Shown: piece by piece, positions 18,307 to 27,781 of the stretch | How the letters are laid out: each line of letters opens with the position of its first letter | How positions within the stretch are numbered: the stretch's first letter is position 1 | Origin: an uncultured Pseudomonadota bacterium | GTDB lineage: Bacteria > Myxococcota_A > UBA796 > SXON01 | Direction of reading: 5' to 3' | Assembly: GCA_903959175.1 (NCBI GenBank) | Contig: CAJBVW010000122.1 | Location: forward strand, 1 to 38,270 | DNA: 38,270 nt | Position numbers and translations under genes: made by a program | Notes under the pieces: model-generated | What the model saw: the letters and a program-made list of their open reading frames with translations, nothing else | Told to the model about the DNA's origin: nothing | Database searches by the model: none

Positions 18307-19170
18307 GTGGCGGGCTTCGCGGAGCGGGTGAAGGCGCTCCCGCGGCTGGGGATCGGCGTCTCGACGGAGTACGGCGCGCGCACCGCGCCCGGTGCGCTCG
18401 ATCCCGCGGCGTTGCGGGCGGCGCATCCTCGGTGGGGGGCCTTCCTGGAGGTCGGGGTCGAGGTCGCCAAGGGCCTCGACGCGGACGCTCTGGCCTGGGC
18501 CGCGCGGGGCTGGCCCACGACCTACCACTTCCTCGACGTGAACCTCGACGAGCCCGAGGACCTCGATCCCCGCTGGCTCTCCAAGGTGCGCGCGATCATC
18601 GACGTGCTGCGCCCCGCCTGGCTCTGCGGGGACGCCGGGCTCTGGCACTTCGGCGGACGCGAGCGCGGCCACATGCTGCTCCTGCCGCCGATCCTGACCG
18701 GCGCGGCCGTGCCCGGGATGGCGGCCGGCATCCGGGCGCTCCGCGAGGTCACCGGGCGCGAGGTGCTCCCCGAGAACCCGCCCGGCGTCGCCTTCGTGGG
18801 TGACCTCCACCTCCTCGACTTCTTCGCGCGCGTCGCGGACGAAGCCGACACCGGCCTCCTCCTCGACCTCTCCCACCTCGCCATCTACCAGCACCTTCAC
18901 GGTCACGACGCGCTGACCGCCCTCGACGGCTTCCCGGCCGAGCGGGTGGTGGAGGTCCATGTCGCCGGGGGGATAGAGAAGGAGCAAGGCGGATTCCGGT
19001 GGATCGAGGACGAGCACGGCACCGCGGTGCGCCCCGAGGTGTGGCGCATCCTGGAGGCGCTGCTCCCCCGCATGACGAACCTGCGCGCGGTGGTCCTCGA
19101 GTGCGAGCGCAATGCCCTCGCCGAGGTCGCGCCGCTCTACGCGGACCTCGAACGCAGGCTCGCGCCGTGA
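18307..19170 (+). CDS. DUF692/MNIO family protein (MbnB/TglH/ChrH superfamily)
   Basis: The 287-residue protein resembles the multinuclear non-heme iron-dependent oxidative enzymes (MbnB, TglH, ChrH), which modify cysteines or backbones in ribosomal peptides. It is a TIM-barrel with potential metal ligands in family positions: E48 (FLEVG), H74 (TTYHFLDVNLDEP), D109/H114 (CGDAGLWHFGG), E156 (VLPENPPG), D187/H190 (GLLLDLSHLAIY), H218 (VVEVHVAGG), and E265/E267 (LECERN). The common SEHLAWS motif is altered to CGDAGLWH. GTG 18307 begins three bases after the prfB stop. The next gene overlaps by four bases, like the enzyme-partner pairs of MNIO systems. No precursor peptide gene is visible nearby. 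Family call good; substrate unknown. Confidence 0.82.
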   Translation: MAGFAERVKALPRLGIGVSTEYGARTAPGALDPAALRAAHPRWGAFLEVGVEVAKGLDADALAWAARGWPTTYHFLDVNLDEPEDLDPRWLSKVRAIIDVLRPAWLCGDAGLWHFGGRERGHMLLLPPILTGAAVPGMAAGIRALREVTGREVLPENPPGVAFVGDLHLLDFFARVADEADTGLLLDLSHLAIYQHLHGHDALTALDGFPAERVVEVHVAGGIEKEQGGFRWIEDEHGTAVRPEVWRILEALLPRMTNLRAVVLECERNALAEVAPLYADLERRLAP

Positions 19171-19937
19171 ACGCCCCCGACCTCCAGCGCGTCGTCGTGC
19201 GCATGCTCTACGATCCGGTGCTGGTCGAGCAGATCTACGGGTCCGGCCGCGTGGAAGGCGTCGACGCCGAGGCCCGCGCGCTCCTCACCCGCGTCGACCG
19301 CCGTGCCTGGGGCACCGACCCCTACCGTCGCGCGCGCACGCTCCACGCCCTACTCGAGGAGTACCCGGCCTCAGCCGCCGAGGTCGGCGTTGCGGGGCTC
19401 GACGCCTTCTTCGGAGACCGTGCCTTCCACGCCGCGATCCAGGCGCGCGCGTCGATCGCGGACGCCTTCGGGGCCTGGATCGGGCCCCGTGCGGGCCCGG
19501 TCGCCGCCGTCGAGCGCGCCGTCGTCTCCGTGCGCCGCGGCGCCGAGCGAGCCCCGTCCGCGCCCGCCGCGGGGCTGCTCCTCTGTGCCCCGACCGTGCG
19601 CTCCCTGGCCCTCCCGACGGGCACCTGCGCGCGTTGGCAGGCCCTCCGCGCCGCGCTCGGCCCCGAGCCCGTGTCGCGCCTGCTCGCGGGCTTCCAGGCC
19701 CCCCCGCGGCCTCCCCCCGTGCGCCGCGCCGCCGTCGAGCACCTGATCGTCGAGCGCACCGCCGAGGGCGAGGGGGTGGGCGAGGGCAGCTCCGGTCTGC
19801 ACGCGCTGCTGACCCGGGCGGAGCGGCCGTGTCCGCGCGCCGAGCTCCGCCGGCTGGCCGTGCGCGAAGGAGCAACGCAGGCCGAAGCCGACGAGATCCT
19901 CGACGGCCTCGTCGCCGACGGCGTGCTCCTCGGTTGA
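19167..19937 (+). CDS. Unknown protein, candidate partner of the MNIO enzyme
   Basis: I do not recognise this 256-residue protein. GTG 19167 overlaps the stop of the MNIO gene, so the two are probably co-translated. The N-terminal ~110 residues (NAPDLQRVVVRMLYDPVLVE, YRRARTLHALLEEYPASAAE, LDAFFGDRAFHAAIQ) are helical and recall the short N-terminal helical domain of DUF2063-type MNIO partners, though this is not secure. Residues ~110-210 are Ala/Arg/Pro-rich. The C-terminal ~50 residues (AELRRLAVREGATQAEADEI then LDGLVADGVLLG) look like a winged-helix domain. Three Cys are scattered. MNIO partners usually bind the peptide; that role here is inferred from position and overlap. Confidence 0.7.
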   Translation: MNAPDLQRVVVRMLYDPVLVEQIYGSGRVEGVDAEARALLTRVDRRAWGTDPYRRARTLHALLEEYPASAAEVGVAGLDAFFGDRAFHAAIQARASIADAFGAWIGPRAGPVAAVERAVVSVRRGAERAPSAPAAGLLLCAPTVRSLALPTGTCARWQALRAALGPEPVSRLLAGFQAPPRPPPVRRAAVEHLIVERTAEGEGVGEGSSGLHALLTRAERPCPRAELRRLAVREGATQAEADEILDGLVADGVLLG

Positions 19938-20126
19938 GCGGACAAAACCCGTCCGGCCCGGGAATTCATCACGAAGCTTCACGGTCGCGCCCCAACCTCG
20001 CCGGGCGCCTCCCGGGAGGCCGTCTACCGGTTAGTCCCCCGGCCTCATGGCCCCCCCTGCCTCGGCGTTCCGCACCCGCGTCCTGACCCTCTCCCGGTGG
20101 GGCGCTCGGCGGCCGTGGGGCCGCGC

Positions 20127-21431
20127 ATGAACTTCTCCATGCTCATCGCGTGGTCGCACCTGCGCTCCCGCCGTCAGGACGCGGGGGTGAGCATGATCGC
20201 CGTGCTCTCCGTGCTCGGCGTCACGCTCGGCGTGCAGATGCTCATCATCGTCTTGTCGGTGATGGCGGGCTTCGAATACGACCTGCGGGACAAGATCCTC
20301 GGCAGCAACGCCCACCTCGTCGTCCTCGAGTACGGCGGCCCCATCGACGAGCCCGCGATGGTGGTCGAGAAGGTCGAGAAGATCGACGGCATCGTCGCCG
20401 CCGCGCCCTTCGTCTACACCGAGGTCATGCTCCGGAGCGCCTACGCCACCTCCGGCGGCATCCTCAAGGGCATCGATCCTGTGCAGACCCCGCGCGTGAC
20501 CGACGTGGCGGCCGACATCAAGGTCGGCCCGGCCGGCATGCTCGCCCGTCTTGAGGACAAGCAGGCCGTCCTCGCGTCCCTGGCCAAGCCCGCGGTCGCC
20601 GCGGCACAAGCGGCGGACGACACGGAGGACCTCCCCGGCATGCTCCTCGGCGAGGGCCTCGCGGAGCAGCTCAAGGTCTACCCCGGCGACCGCGTGTGGG
20701 TAATCAACCCCATCGGCGGCGGCGCGGGCCCCTTCGGCGTCCCCATCCCCGTCACGAAGACCTTCCGCGTCGCCGGGATCTTCTACACGGGCATGTACGA
20801 GTACGACACGAAGTGGAGCTACGTCACCATCCCCGACGCTCAGGCCTTCATGTCGCTCGACGGGGACGTGACGGGCATCGAGGCCCGGGTCGAGATGGAC
20901 CGCCTCTACGATGTCTCCGCGATCAGCGCCGCCATCGAGGAGTCGCTGACCTACCCGTACTTCACCAAGAACTGGCTCCAGATGAACGCGGCCCTGTTCT
21001 CCGCGCTCAAGCTGGAGAAATACGTGATGGGGCTCATCCTCGCCCAGATCATCACCGTCGCCGCGGTCGGCATCGTCACCAACCTCATCGTGATGGTCAT
21101 CACCCGCGCGCGCGAGATCTCCATCCTCAAGTCGATGGGCGCGAGCCGCGGAGCAATCCAACGCATCTTCGTGTTGGAGGGCGTGATCGTCGGCGTCGTC
21201 GGCACATGCCTGGGCACGGGGCTCGGGTTAGCTGGCTGCGCCGCGCTCGACCGCTACAAGTTTCCCCTGGACACGAACGTGTACTACCTCGACTCGCTCC
21301 CCGTCGTGGTGGAGCCCGCCACCGTGGCGACGGTCATCGTGGGCGCGTTGGTGACGTGTTTCCTGGCGACGTTGTACCCGGCGGCGCGCGCGGCCTCGCT
21401 CGACCCGGTCGAAGGGCTGCGGTACGAGTGA
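20127..21431 (+). CDS. lolC: Lipoprotein-releasing ABC transporter permease (LolC/LolE)
   Basis: LolCDE extracts outer-membrane lipoproteins from the inner membrane and passes them to LolA. The 434-residue protein has the LolC/E N-terminus LIAWSHLRSRRQDAGVSMIA, TM1 (~20-45, VLSVLGVTLGVQMLIIVLSV), a large MacB-like periplasmic domain (~50-290), then FtsX-type TM helices 2-4. The coupling region ILKSMGASRGAIQRIFVLEG is conserved. ATG 20127 is used because homology begins there; ATG 20097 would add ten residues. One permease gene is found beside lolD, so the transporter may be a homodimer of one subunit, or the second permease is elsewhere. Its TGA overlaps the lolD ATG. Confidence 0.92.
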   Translation: MNFSMLIAWSHLRSRRQDAGVSMIAVLSVLGVTLGVQMLIIVLSVMAGFEYDLRDKILGSNAHLVVLEYGGPIDEPAMVVEKVEKIDGIVAAAPFVYTEVMLRSAYATSGGILKGIDPVQTPRVTDVAADIKVGPAGMLARLEDKQAVLASLAKPAVAAAQAADDTEDLPGMLLGEGLAEQLKVYPGDRVWVINPIGGGAGPFGVPIPVTKTFRVAGIFYTGMYEYDTKWSYVTIPDAQAFMSLDGDVTGIEARVEMDRLYDVSAISAAIEESLTYPYFTKNWLQMNAALFSALKLEKYVMGLILAQIITVAAVGIVTNLIVMVITRAREISILKSMGASRGAIQRIFVLEGVIVGVVGTCLGTGLGLAGCAALDRYKFPLDTNVYYLDSLPVVVEPATVATVIVGALVTCFLATLYPAARAASLDPVEGLRYE

Positions 21432-22111
21432 TGGGGGTCGCCGTCGAGATCCGGGGCTTGTGCCGCCACTTCGACAAGGGTGGGCAGCGGATCCACGTCC
21501 TTCGTGACGCCGATCTCGACCTCGCTCCCGGCGAGTCCGTCGCGCTGCTCGGCCAGTCCGGCTCGGGGAAGTCGACCTTCCTCCACATCCTCGGCGCGCT
21601 CGAGCCGCCCAACGCCGGCGTCGTCAAGGTGGACGGCCGCCCGCTCCATGGCCGCCCGATGTCGGAGCTCGACACGTACCGCAACCGGCACGTCGGCTTC
21701 GTGTTCCAGTTCCACCACCTCCTCCCGGACCACACCGCGGTCGACAACGCCGCGATGCCCGCCATCATCGCGGGGGTGTCCCCGGCGGAAGCGCGGGCGC
21801 GCGCCAGGGTCCGCCTCGAGCAGGTCGGCCTCGGCCACCGGCTCACGCACAAGCCCGGCGAGCTCTCCGGCGGCGAGCAGCAGCGCGTCGCGCTCGCCCG
21901 CGCGCTCCTGATGGAGCCGGGGCTGGTCCTCGCAGACGAGCCCACCGGCAACCTCGACCCCTCCACCGCAGCCGAGGTGCTCGATCTCTTGCTCGATCTC
22001 AACCGTGAACGCAGCGCCACGCTCGTGGTCGTGACTCACTCCGCGGAGCTCGCCGCGCGCTTTCCGCGCCGTCTCCGCCTGGTCGACGGGCGCTTTCAGG
22101 AGGCCGCGTGA
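21431..22111 (+). CDS. lolD: Lipoprotein-releasing ABC transporter ATP-binding protein LolD
   Basis: The 226-residue ATPase has Walker A LLGQSGSGKSTFLHILGALE, the Q-loop VFQFHHLLPDHTAVDN (a hallmark of LolD/MacB-like ATPases), signature LSGGEQQRVALARALLMEP, Walker B LVLADEPTGNLDPST, and the switch His in VVVTHSAELA. Together with the preceding permease it forms the lipoprotein export system. Stop and start codons overlap on both sides (lolC TGATG and bamA GTGA), so lolC-lolD-bamA are probably translated as a unit. Confidence 0.96.
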   Translation: MGVAVEIRGLCRHFDKGGQRIHVLRDADLDLAPGESVALLGQSGSGKSTFLHILGALEPPNAGVVKVDGRPLHGRPMSELDTYRNRHVGFVFQFHHLLPDHTAVDNAAMPAIIAGVSPAEARARARVRLEQVGLGHRLTHKPGELSGGEQQRVALARALLMEPGLVLADEPTGNLDPSTAAEVLDLLLDLNRERSATLVVVTHSAELAARFPRRLRLVDGRFQEAA

Positions 22112-24627
22112 GCCCAGCCTTGCTCGCGGCCGCCCTGCTCGTCCCGGGCGTGCACGCCGAAGCCCCCGCGCCGGTCTCCGGCACTGTCTCCGACGTCGAA
22201 GTGACCGGCCTGCGCCGCGTGGAGGAGGCCGCCCTCCTCGACGTGGTGCGCCTGCGCGTGGGCGAGCCCCTCGAACAGTGGAAGATCCAGCGCGACATGC
22301 GCGCGATCTGGGACACCGGCTTCGTGGACGACGTCGTCGTCAAGACCGTCCCGTCCCCCTCGGGCGGGGTGGTCGTGCGCTTCGAGGTCCACGAGAAGCC
22401 CGCCGTGCGCGAGGTCAAGATCCTCGGCGCGAAGAAGATCAAGGAGGATGACCTCAAGGAGGCCATCGACATCGAGCCCTTCACCGTCCCGAGCGAGGCC
22501 CGCATCGCGGCGAACGTCAAGGCGGTCAAGGCGAAGTACCTCGAGAAGGGCTTCTTCCTCGCCGAGATCGAGCCCGTGATCACCCCCGTCGGGGACGATC
22601 TGGTCGAGCTCGCCTTCAAGATCACCGAGGGCCGCAAGGTCATCGTCCAGACGATCGACATCACCGGCAACGACAACGTGCCGGACGCCAAGCTCCGCAA
22701 GTTCATGCAGACCAAGGCGGGGGGCATCCTCCCCTGGCTCACGAGCTCGGGCACCTTCATCCAGGAAGCCCTGGACAACGACGTCTACATCCTCCGGTCG
22801 GCGTACCTGGAAGAGGGCTACGTCGACGCTCAGGTGGACCAACCGAAGGTCTTCCTCTCGCCCGACAAGCGGTACATCTACGTCACGATCCACGTCACCG
22901 AGGGCCCGCGCTACCGCCTCGGCAAGGTGACGGTCGAGGGCGACTTCGTCCCCGTAGAGGGCCTCACCGAGGGCGCCGTGCGCGCGCTGGTCGAGGGCAA
23001 GAGCCTCAAGGACGTGCAGGAGGCCTACCAGCGCGACGTCGCCGCGGGCCAGACCATCACGCCCGACTGGACGCCCGACGTGAAGCGGCGCGTGCTGGAC
23101 TTCCGCGCGGAGAACCAGCCGCTGCGCACCGGCGATTGGTTCAAGCTCACGACGCTCCAGAACACGATGGCGCGGATCACCGACCTCTACGGCGATCAGG
23201 GCTACGCCTTCGCGAACGCGACGCCCGTGCCCCAGCCCGACCCCGACGCCCGCGTGGTGGACGTCGTGATCGACGTGCAGCGCGGCGAGAAGATGAAGGT
23301 CGGCCGGATCAACATCACCGGCAACGACCCCACCTTCGACAAGGTGGTGCGCCGCGAGATCCCCATCAACGAAGGGGAGATCTACCAGGGGAGCGCCGTA
23401 CGCGAGTCGCGCGAGCGCCTCGAGCGCCTCGGCTTCTTCGAGACCGTCGAGATCTCGACCCCCCGCGGCGAGGGCGCGGACGTCCTCGACATGAACGTCA
23501 ACGTCGCCGAGCGCCCCACGGGCAGCTTCTCGGTCGGTGCGGGCTACGGCAGCGCGGACAGCTTCCTGCTCACCGCCAACATCCAGAAGTCGAACTTCCT
23601 GGGTCTCGGCTGGGTCGTGAGCCTCGCGGGCAACATCTCCGCGCGCACGAAGCAGGGGAACGTCTCCTTCTTCGACCCGCACTTCCTCGACTCGCAGTGG
23701 ACCCTCCGCGTGGACGGGTTCTACAACCAGCGGGAGTACATCGAGGACGAGTACCAGCGCGGCGGCAGCGTCTCGGTGGGGCGCTACCTCGACAAACGCG
23801 ACGATGTGCGCGTCTCGTTGGACTACACGCTCGAGGACGTGGGTCTGCTCTCCCTGGACCAGTACAAGGAGCGCCTGTTCGGCGGCCAGTTGTACCGGAA
23901 CGGCCTCACCAGCTCGCTCGGGGTGTCCCTCGACGTCGACAAGCGCAACAACCGCATCAACGCGACGCGCGGCTTCAAGGCCTCGCTGTCGACGGAGCTC
24001 GCGGGCGGGTTCCGCCTCAACGACGACAAGGTGCTCTCGCTGTTCGGTGGGGACTTCAACTTCTGGGAGACGAAGGCCAACTTCCGCTTCTACCAGCCCG
24101 TCATCGCCAAGAACGACTGGCTGGTGTTCAAGTACAACGGAAGCTTCGGCCACATGGAGTCGACGGACGGCTCGATCGTCCCGTACATCCATCGCTATCG
24201 CGCGGGCGGCATCCTCTCCGTGCGCGGCTACGATCCGTACTCCCTCGGCCCCTCCATCCGGGCCTCCGGGGCCCGTAACTACGGTCAGGATCGCAGCTCG
24301 GTCGTCGGCGCGGACGATCCCGCCTCGGCGGACGATCGCCTCGTCGTCGGCGGGACCAACACCTGGATCAACAACTTCGAGCTCGAGTCGCCGATCATCA
24401 AGTCGGCGGGCATCTCGGTGGTCGCGTTCTTCGACGCGGGGAACACCTTCGGGGACCCCTGGGGCGACGGCCCGATCAACCCCCTCGAACTGCGCCTCGC
24501 CTACGGGTTCGGCGTCCGCTGGTTCAGCCCGATCGGCCCGCTCCGCTTCGAGTACGGGTTCCCGATCAACCCGCGAGAAGACGAGCGCAAGGCCGTCTTC
24601 GACTTCACCATCGGCTCTTCCTTCTGA
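22108..24627 (+). CDS. bamA: Outer membrane protein assembly factor BamA
   Basis: BamA inserts beta-barrels into the outer membrane. The 839-residue protein starts with a signal peptide (~1-17, cleavage near VHA/EAP). Five POTRA domains follow: ~27-97 (VSDVEVTGLRRVEEAALLD), ~98-180 (REVKILGAKKIKEDDL), ~181-270 (TIDITGNDNVPDAKL), ~271-400 (KVTVEGDFVPVEGLTEGA, with an extra ~50 residues), and ~400-475 (INITGNDPTFDKVVRREIPI). The Omp85 barrel covers ~475-839; the lid-loop motif VRGYDPYSLGP corresponds to the conserved VRGF/Y. It ends in FTIGSSF, an aromatic C-terminal beta-signal. GTG 22108 overlaps the lolD stop. Confidence 0.97.
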   Translation: MSPALLAAALLVPGVHAEAPAPVSGTVSDVEVTGLRRVEEAALLDVVRLRVGEPLEQWKIQRDMRAIWDTGFVDDVVVKTVPSPSGGVVVRFEVHEKPAVREVKILGAKKIKEDDLKEAIDIEPFTVPSEARIAANVKAVKAKYLEKGFFLAEIEPVITPVGDDLVELAFKITEGRKVIVQTIDITGNDNVPDAKLRKFMQTKAGGILPWLTSSGTFIQEALDNDVYILRSAYLEEGYVDAQVDQPKVFLSPDKRYIYVTIHVTEGPRYRLGKVTVEGDFVPVEGLTEGAVRALVEGKSLKDVQEAYQRDVAAGQTITPDWTPDVKRRVLDFRAENQPLRTGDWFKLTTLQNTMARITDLYGDQGYAFANATPVPQPDPDARVVDVVIDVQRGEKMKVGRINITGNDPTFDKVVRREIPINEGEIYQGSAVRESRERLERLGFFETVEISTPRGEGADVLDMNVNVAERPTGSFSVGAGYGSADSFLLTANIQKSNFLGLGWVVSLAGNISARTKQGNVSFFDPHFLDSQWTLRVDGFYNQREYIEDEYQRGGSVSVGRYLDKRDDVRVSLDYTLEDVGLLSLDQYKERLFGGQLYRNGLTSSLGVSLDVDKRNNRINATRGFKASLSTELAGGFRLNDDKVLSLFGGDFNFWETKANFRFYQPVIAKNDWLVFKYNGSFGHMESTDGSIVPYIHRYRAGGILSVRGYDPYSLGPSIRASGARNYGQDRSSVVGADDPASADDRLVVGGTNTWINNFELESPIIKSAGISVVAFFDAGNTFGDPWGDGPINPLELRLAYGFGVRWFSPIGPLRFEYGFPINPREDERKAVFDFTIGSSF

Positions 24628-24656
24628 CCCTCTTCCTCTCTGAACAAGGGGCGTAG

Positions 24657-25205
24657 ATGTTCGCTCGATTGCTCTCCGTCTTCGTCCTCCTGTTCGCCTT
24701 CGCCAGCCCCGCCTTCGCCCAGGCGAAGATCGCGACGGTGGACTTCCAGAAGGCGCTCGACAGCGTGTCCGAGGGCACCGCCGCCAAGGCGCGCCTCGAG
24801 AAGATGTTCGCGGACAAGAAGACGGCCCTCGACAAGATGCGCGGGGACCTCGAGGCCCGTCAGACCGAGCTCGAGAAGCAGTCCGTCATCCTCTCCGACG
24901 CCGCGAAGAAGCAGAAGGAGGATGAGTTCTACCAGGCGCAGGCCCAGTTCCAGCAGGCCTACCAGCGCTCCGAGGGCGAGATGCAGCAGGCCTACGTCGG
25001 CGCGATGGAGACCCTCATCGAGAAGATGAAGAAGCTCTCCCAGACCATCGCGACGGAGAAGGGCTACACGCTCGTCATCGAGGTCAACGAGGGCGGCGTC
25101 ATCTTCGCCTCGCCCACCATCGACATGACGCCCGAGCTCATCACCCGCTACAACGCGGCCAATCCGGCCTCCAAGCCGGCGACCACCACGCCCCCCAAGA
25201 AGTAG
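24657..25205 (+). CDS. skp: Periplasmic chaperone OmpH/Skp
   Basis: The 182-residue protein has a clear signal peptide (MFARLLSVFVLLFAFASPAF then AQA cleavage), then AKIATVDFQKALDSVSEG, typical of the OmpH/Skp base strand. A long helical hairpin (~45-130) is Lys/Glu/Gln-rich (QAQAQFQQAYQRSEGEMQQA), and ~130-160 returns to beta (YTLVIEVNEGGVIFASPTID). Skp holds unfolded outer-membrane proteins for BamA. The tail is Pro/Thr/Lys-rich. A 29-base gap separates it from bamA; lpxD follows after five bases. This bamA-skp-lpxD-fabZ-lpxA-lpxB order is the classical envelope operon. Confidence 0.93.
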   Translation: MFARLLSVFVLLFAFASPAFAQAKIATVDFQKALDSVSEGTAAKARLEKMFADKKTALDKMRGDLEARQTELEKQSVILSDAAKKQKEDEFYQAQAQFQQAYQRSEGEMQQAYVGAMETLIEKMKKLSQTIATEKGYTLVIEVNEGGVIFASPTIDMTPELITRYNAANPASKPATTTPPKK

Positions 25206-25210
25206 TCGGG

Positions 25211-26250
25211 GTGTCGGCGACGGGCGGCCGCACGGTCGCAGAGATCGCCGCGTGTGTCGGCGGCACGGTGGAAGGGGAGGCCGAACGGTCGATCCTGGCC
25301 GTTTGCGGCCTGGAGGACGCCGGTGAGGCAGACGTGAGCTTCCTCGCGAACCGTCGTTACGCGAAGCGGATGGCGACCACCCGCGCGGGCTGCGTGCTCG
25401 TCGGGGAGCAGGACAAGTCGTACGGACGCACAGTCATTCGGTGCGCTGATCCCTACCTGGCTTTCGCCAAGGTGCTCCGGCTCTTCTCGCCGGAGGTGCG
25501 CCCGCCCGCCGGCGTGCATCCCACCGCCGTGGTCGAGGGCGTCGTGACCGGCGCAACCATCATGGCGCTCGCCTACGTGGGGCCCGGCGCGATCGTGGGG
25601 GAGGGGAGCGTAGTCCACCCCGGCGTATACGTCGGCGCGGGGGCGCGTGTGGGCCAGGGCTGCACCCTGCTCGCGGGCAGCGTCGTGGCGGACGGCTGCG
25701 TGCTCGGGGACCGCGTCTGGCTCAACCCCGGCGCCGTCGTCGGCGGCGAGGGCTTCGGCTTCGTCACGACCGCCGGCGGCCATGTGAAGATCCCGCAGAC
25801 GGGCCGCGCCGTCATCGGCGACGACGTCGAGATCGGCGCCAACTCCTGTGTCGACCGCGCCGCGATGGGCGACACCGAGGTCCAGCGCGGCGCCAAGCTC
25901 GACAACCTCGTCCAGGTCGGGCACGGCGCCACCGTCGGCCCCGACAACCTGCTCGTCTCCTACGCCGGCGTCGCGGGCTCCACCCGCCTCGGCCGCAATG
26001 TCGTCTTCGCCGCGCGCGCGGGCGCCCTCGGCCACCTCGAGGTGGGCGACGGCGTCATCCTCGGCGCCGACGCCCTACTCACGGAGGACGCCGCCCCCGG
26101 CGAGCGCCGCTCCGGTGTCCCCGCCATCCCCCATCGACGCTGGCTCCGTGTCGCCGCGTCCCTCCCGGAGCTCCCCGAGCTCCTGGCCACCGTGCGCCGG
26201 CTCGAGGCCGAGGTCGCGCGGCTCAAGGCCACCGTTCTCAAGGAAGGTAC

Positions 26251-26254
<4 letters not shown>
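25211..26254 (+). CDS. lpxD: UDP-3-O-(3-hydroxyacyl)glucosamine N-acyltransferase
   Basis: LpxD adds the second hydroxyacyl chain during lipid A synthesis. The 347-residue protein has an N-terminal uridine-binding domain (~1-100: VAEIAACVGGTVEGEA, DVSFLANRRYAKRMATT), a left-handed beta helix with hexapeptide repeats (~105-290), and a C-terminal helix (LATVRRLEAEVARLKA). The active-site His region reads NLVQVGHGATVGPDNLLVS, and VGGEGFGFVTTAGGHVKIPQ matches the acyl-carrier binding segment. GTG 25211 is five bases after the skp stop. Its stop overlaps the fabZ ATG. Confidence 0.96.
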
Positions 26255-26688
<434 letters not shown>

Positions 26689-26699
26689 TCAGGGAGGGC

Positions 26700-27668
26700 T
26701 CACCGGAGCTTGCCCTCGACGAAGGGGACCTCGATCACCTTGTCGTGCGCGATCGGGCCGTGCCCGAAGTAGCCCTTCTCCCCGAAGAGCTCGCCGTGAT
26801 CCGCCGTGATCGTGATCCAGGTGTTGTCGGGCACGATGTCGAAGAGCTCCTCGACGGCGCGGTCGACCCAGCGCACGGCGTCCACCTGGCGCTGGTGGAG
26901 CTCCTTCATCTTCGCGTCGTCGAAGAACTTCGGGGCTTCGTCCTGGGGGATGAAGCCGCCGGCGCGCACATGGTCGTCGAGGTGCTTGAAGACGCCGTTG
27001 ACCCCGGAGATGCGCGGCCACTCGTTCTCGGGCTCGTCGGGGGTGGCGTAGGGGTAGTGGGTCTCCCCGGTGTTGAGCACGAAGAAGCTAGGGCGCTCCT
27101 CGTAGAAGCGCATGCGGCGGATCATCTTCGTCACGTCGTTGTGGTGGTCCATCAACGCGTAGTCGTCGAAGCCGCGGTTGATCGGCGTCGTGGGGTTCAG
27201 CACGGGCATCGACACGTACATGTTCGTGCGGAAGCCGACGGACTGGAGATACGACGGGAGCCACAGGTTCGGGACCATCTTCCCGAAGGAGAGGTCCGGG
27301 AAGTTGAGGCGGTCCTTGAAGCGGAGGAAGTCGTCCTTGTAGTAGTCGGACGCGTAGACGTTCGCCGGCGACACGTGGGGGAGCAGCCCGATCAGCAGGT
27401 TGTAGTGCGACGGGGCGGTCCAGCTGGCGTAGGTCCAACGCTTCTGCACGGGGCCGAGCTTGGTCATCCACTTCGTCTTCGCGCGGACGAAGCTGTCGAA
27501 GCGGCACGAGTCGAGGATCAGGATGACGTAGTTGGAGGCCCCCGGCGGCGGCTCCGGCCGGGCGAAGGCCGGCTCGGGCGCGAGGATGGGGGACACCGGG
27601 GCCGGCGCGGGATCGCCGGTCGGGGAGCGGGAGCGCGTGGCGCCGCGGAGTCGGGAGAGGAGGGACAC
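26700..27668 (-). CDS. Alkaline phosphatase/sulfatase superfamily protein with Thr nucleophile
   Basis: The 322-residue protein shows metal-site Asp53 in NYVILILDSCRFDSF, the nucleophile region YASWTAPSHYNLLIGL, and the late metal site ITADHGELFGEKGYFGHGP. Aligned with sulfatases (C-x-P-x-R), the nucleophile is Thr84 (T-A-P-S-H), as in phosphoethanolamine or phosphoglycerol transferases and some phosphodiesterases, not a formylglycine sulfatase. There is no clear signal peptide or TM, so it may be cytoplasmic. GTG 27668 was chosen because an upstream ATG at 27782 would overlap lpxA and adds only a Pro/Arg-rich non-conserved segment. It lies between fabZ and lpxA on the opposite strand, so a role in lipid A or envelope decoration is possible but unproven. 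Confidence 0.8.
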   Translation of the reverse strand: MSLLSRLRGATRSRSPTGDPAPAPVSPILAPEPAFARPEPPPGASNYVILILDSCRFDSFVRAKTKWMTKLGPVQKRWTYASWTAPSHYNLLIGLLPHVSPANVYASDYYKDDFLRFKDRLNFPDLSFGKMVPNLWLPSYLQSVGFRTNMYVSMPVLNPTTPINRGFDDYALMDHHNDVTKMIRRMRFYEERPSFFVLNTGETHYPYATPDEPENEWPRISGVNGVFKHLDDHVRAGGFIPQDEAPKFFDDAKMKELHQRQVDAVRWVDRAVEELFDIVPDNTWITITADHGELFGEKGYFGHGPIAHDKVIEVPFVEGKLR

Positions 27669-27781
27669 ACCTGCGCATAACCGGGGGTAGACCCGCGGGC
27701 GCCCCTGGGGAGACGTGCCAGGATGGAGCGGGAGGGGGCGCCGCGGGCGCAGTCCGGGATAGAGGGCCTGCCGGAGCGACA

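Noticed and set aside
20007-20020. 14-bp palindrome GCCTCCCGGGAGGC upstream of lolC/E
   Set aside because: A perfect palindrome, but isolated and of low complexity in GC-rich DNA; no second copy was seen to support an operator.
22096-24192. Long minus-strand open frame of 698 codons opposite bamA
   Set aside because: It is a shadow of bamA; its Asp/Val/Leu/His-rich sequence has no recognisable motif.
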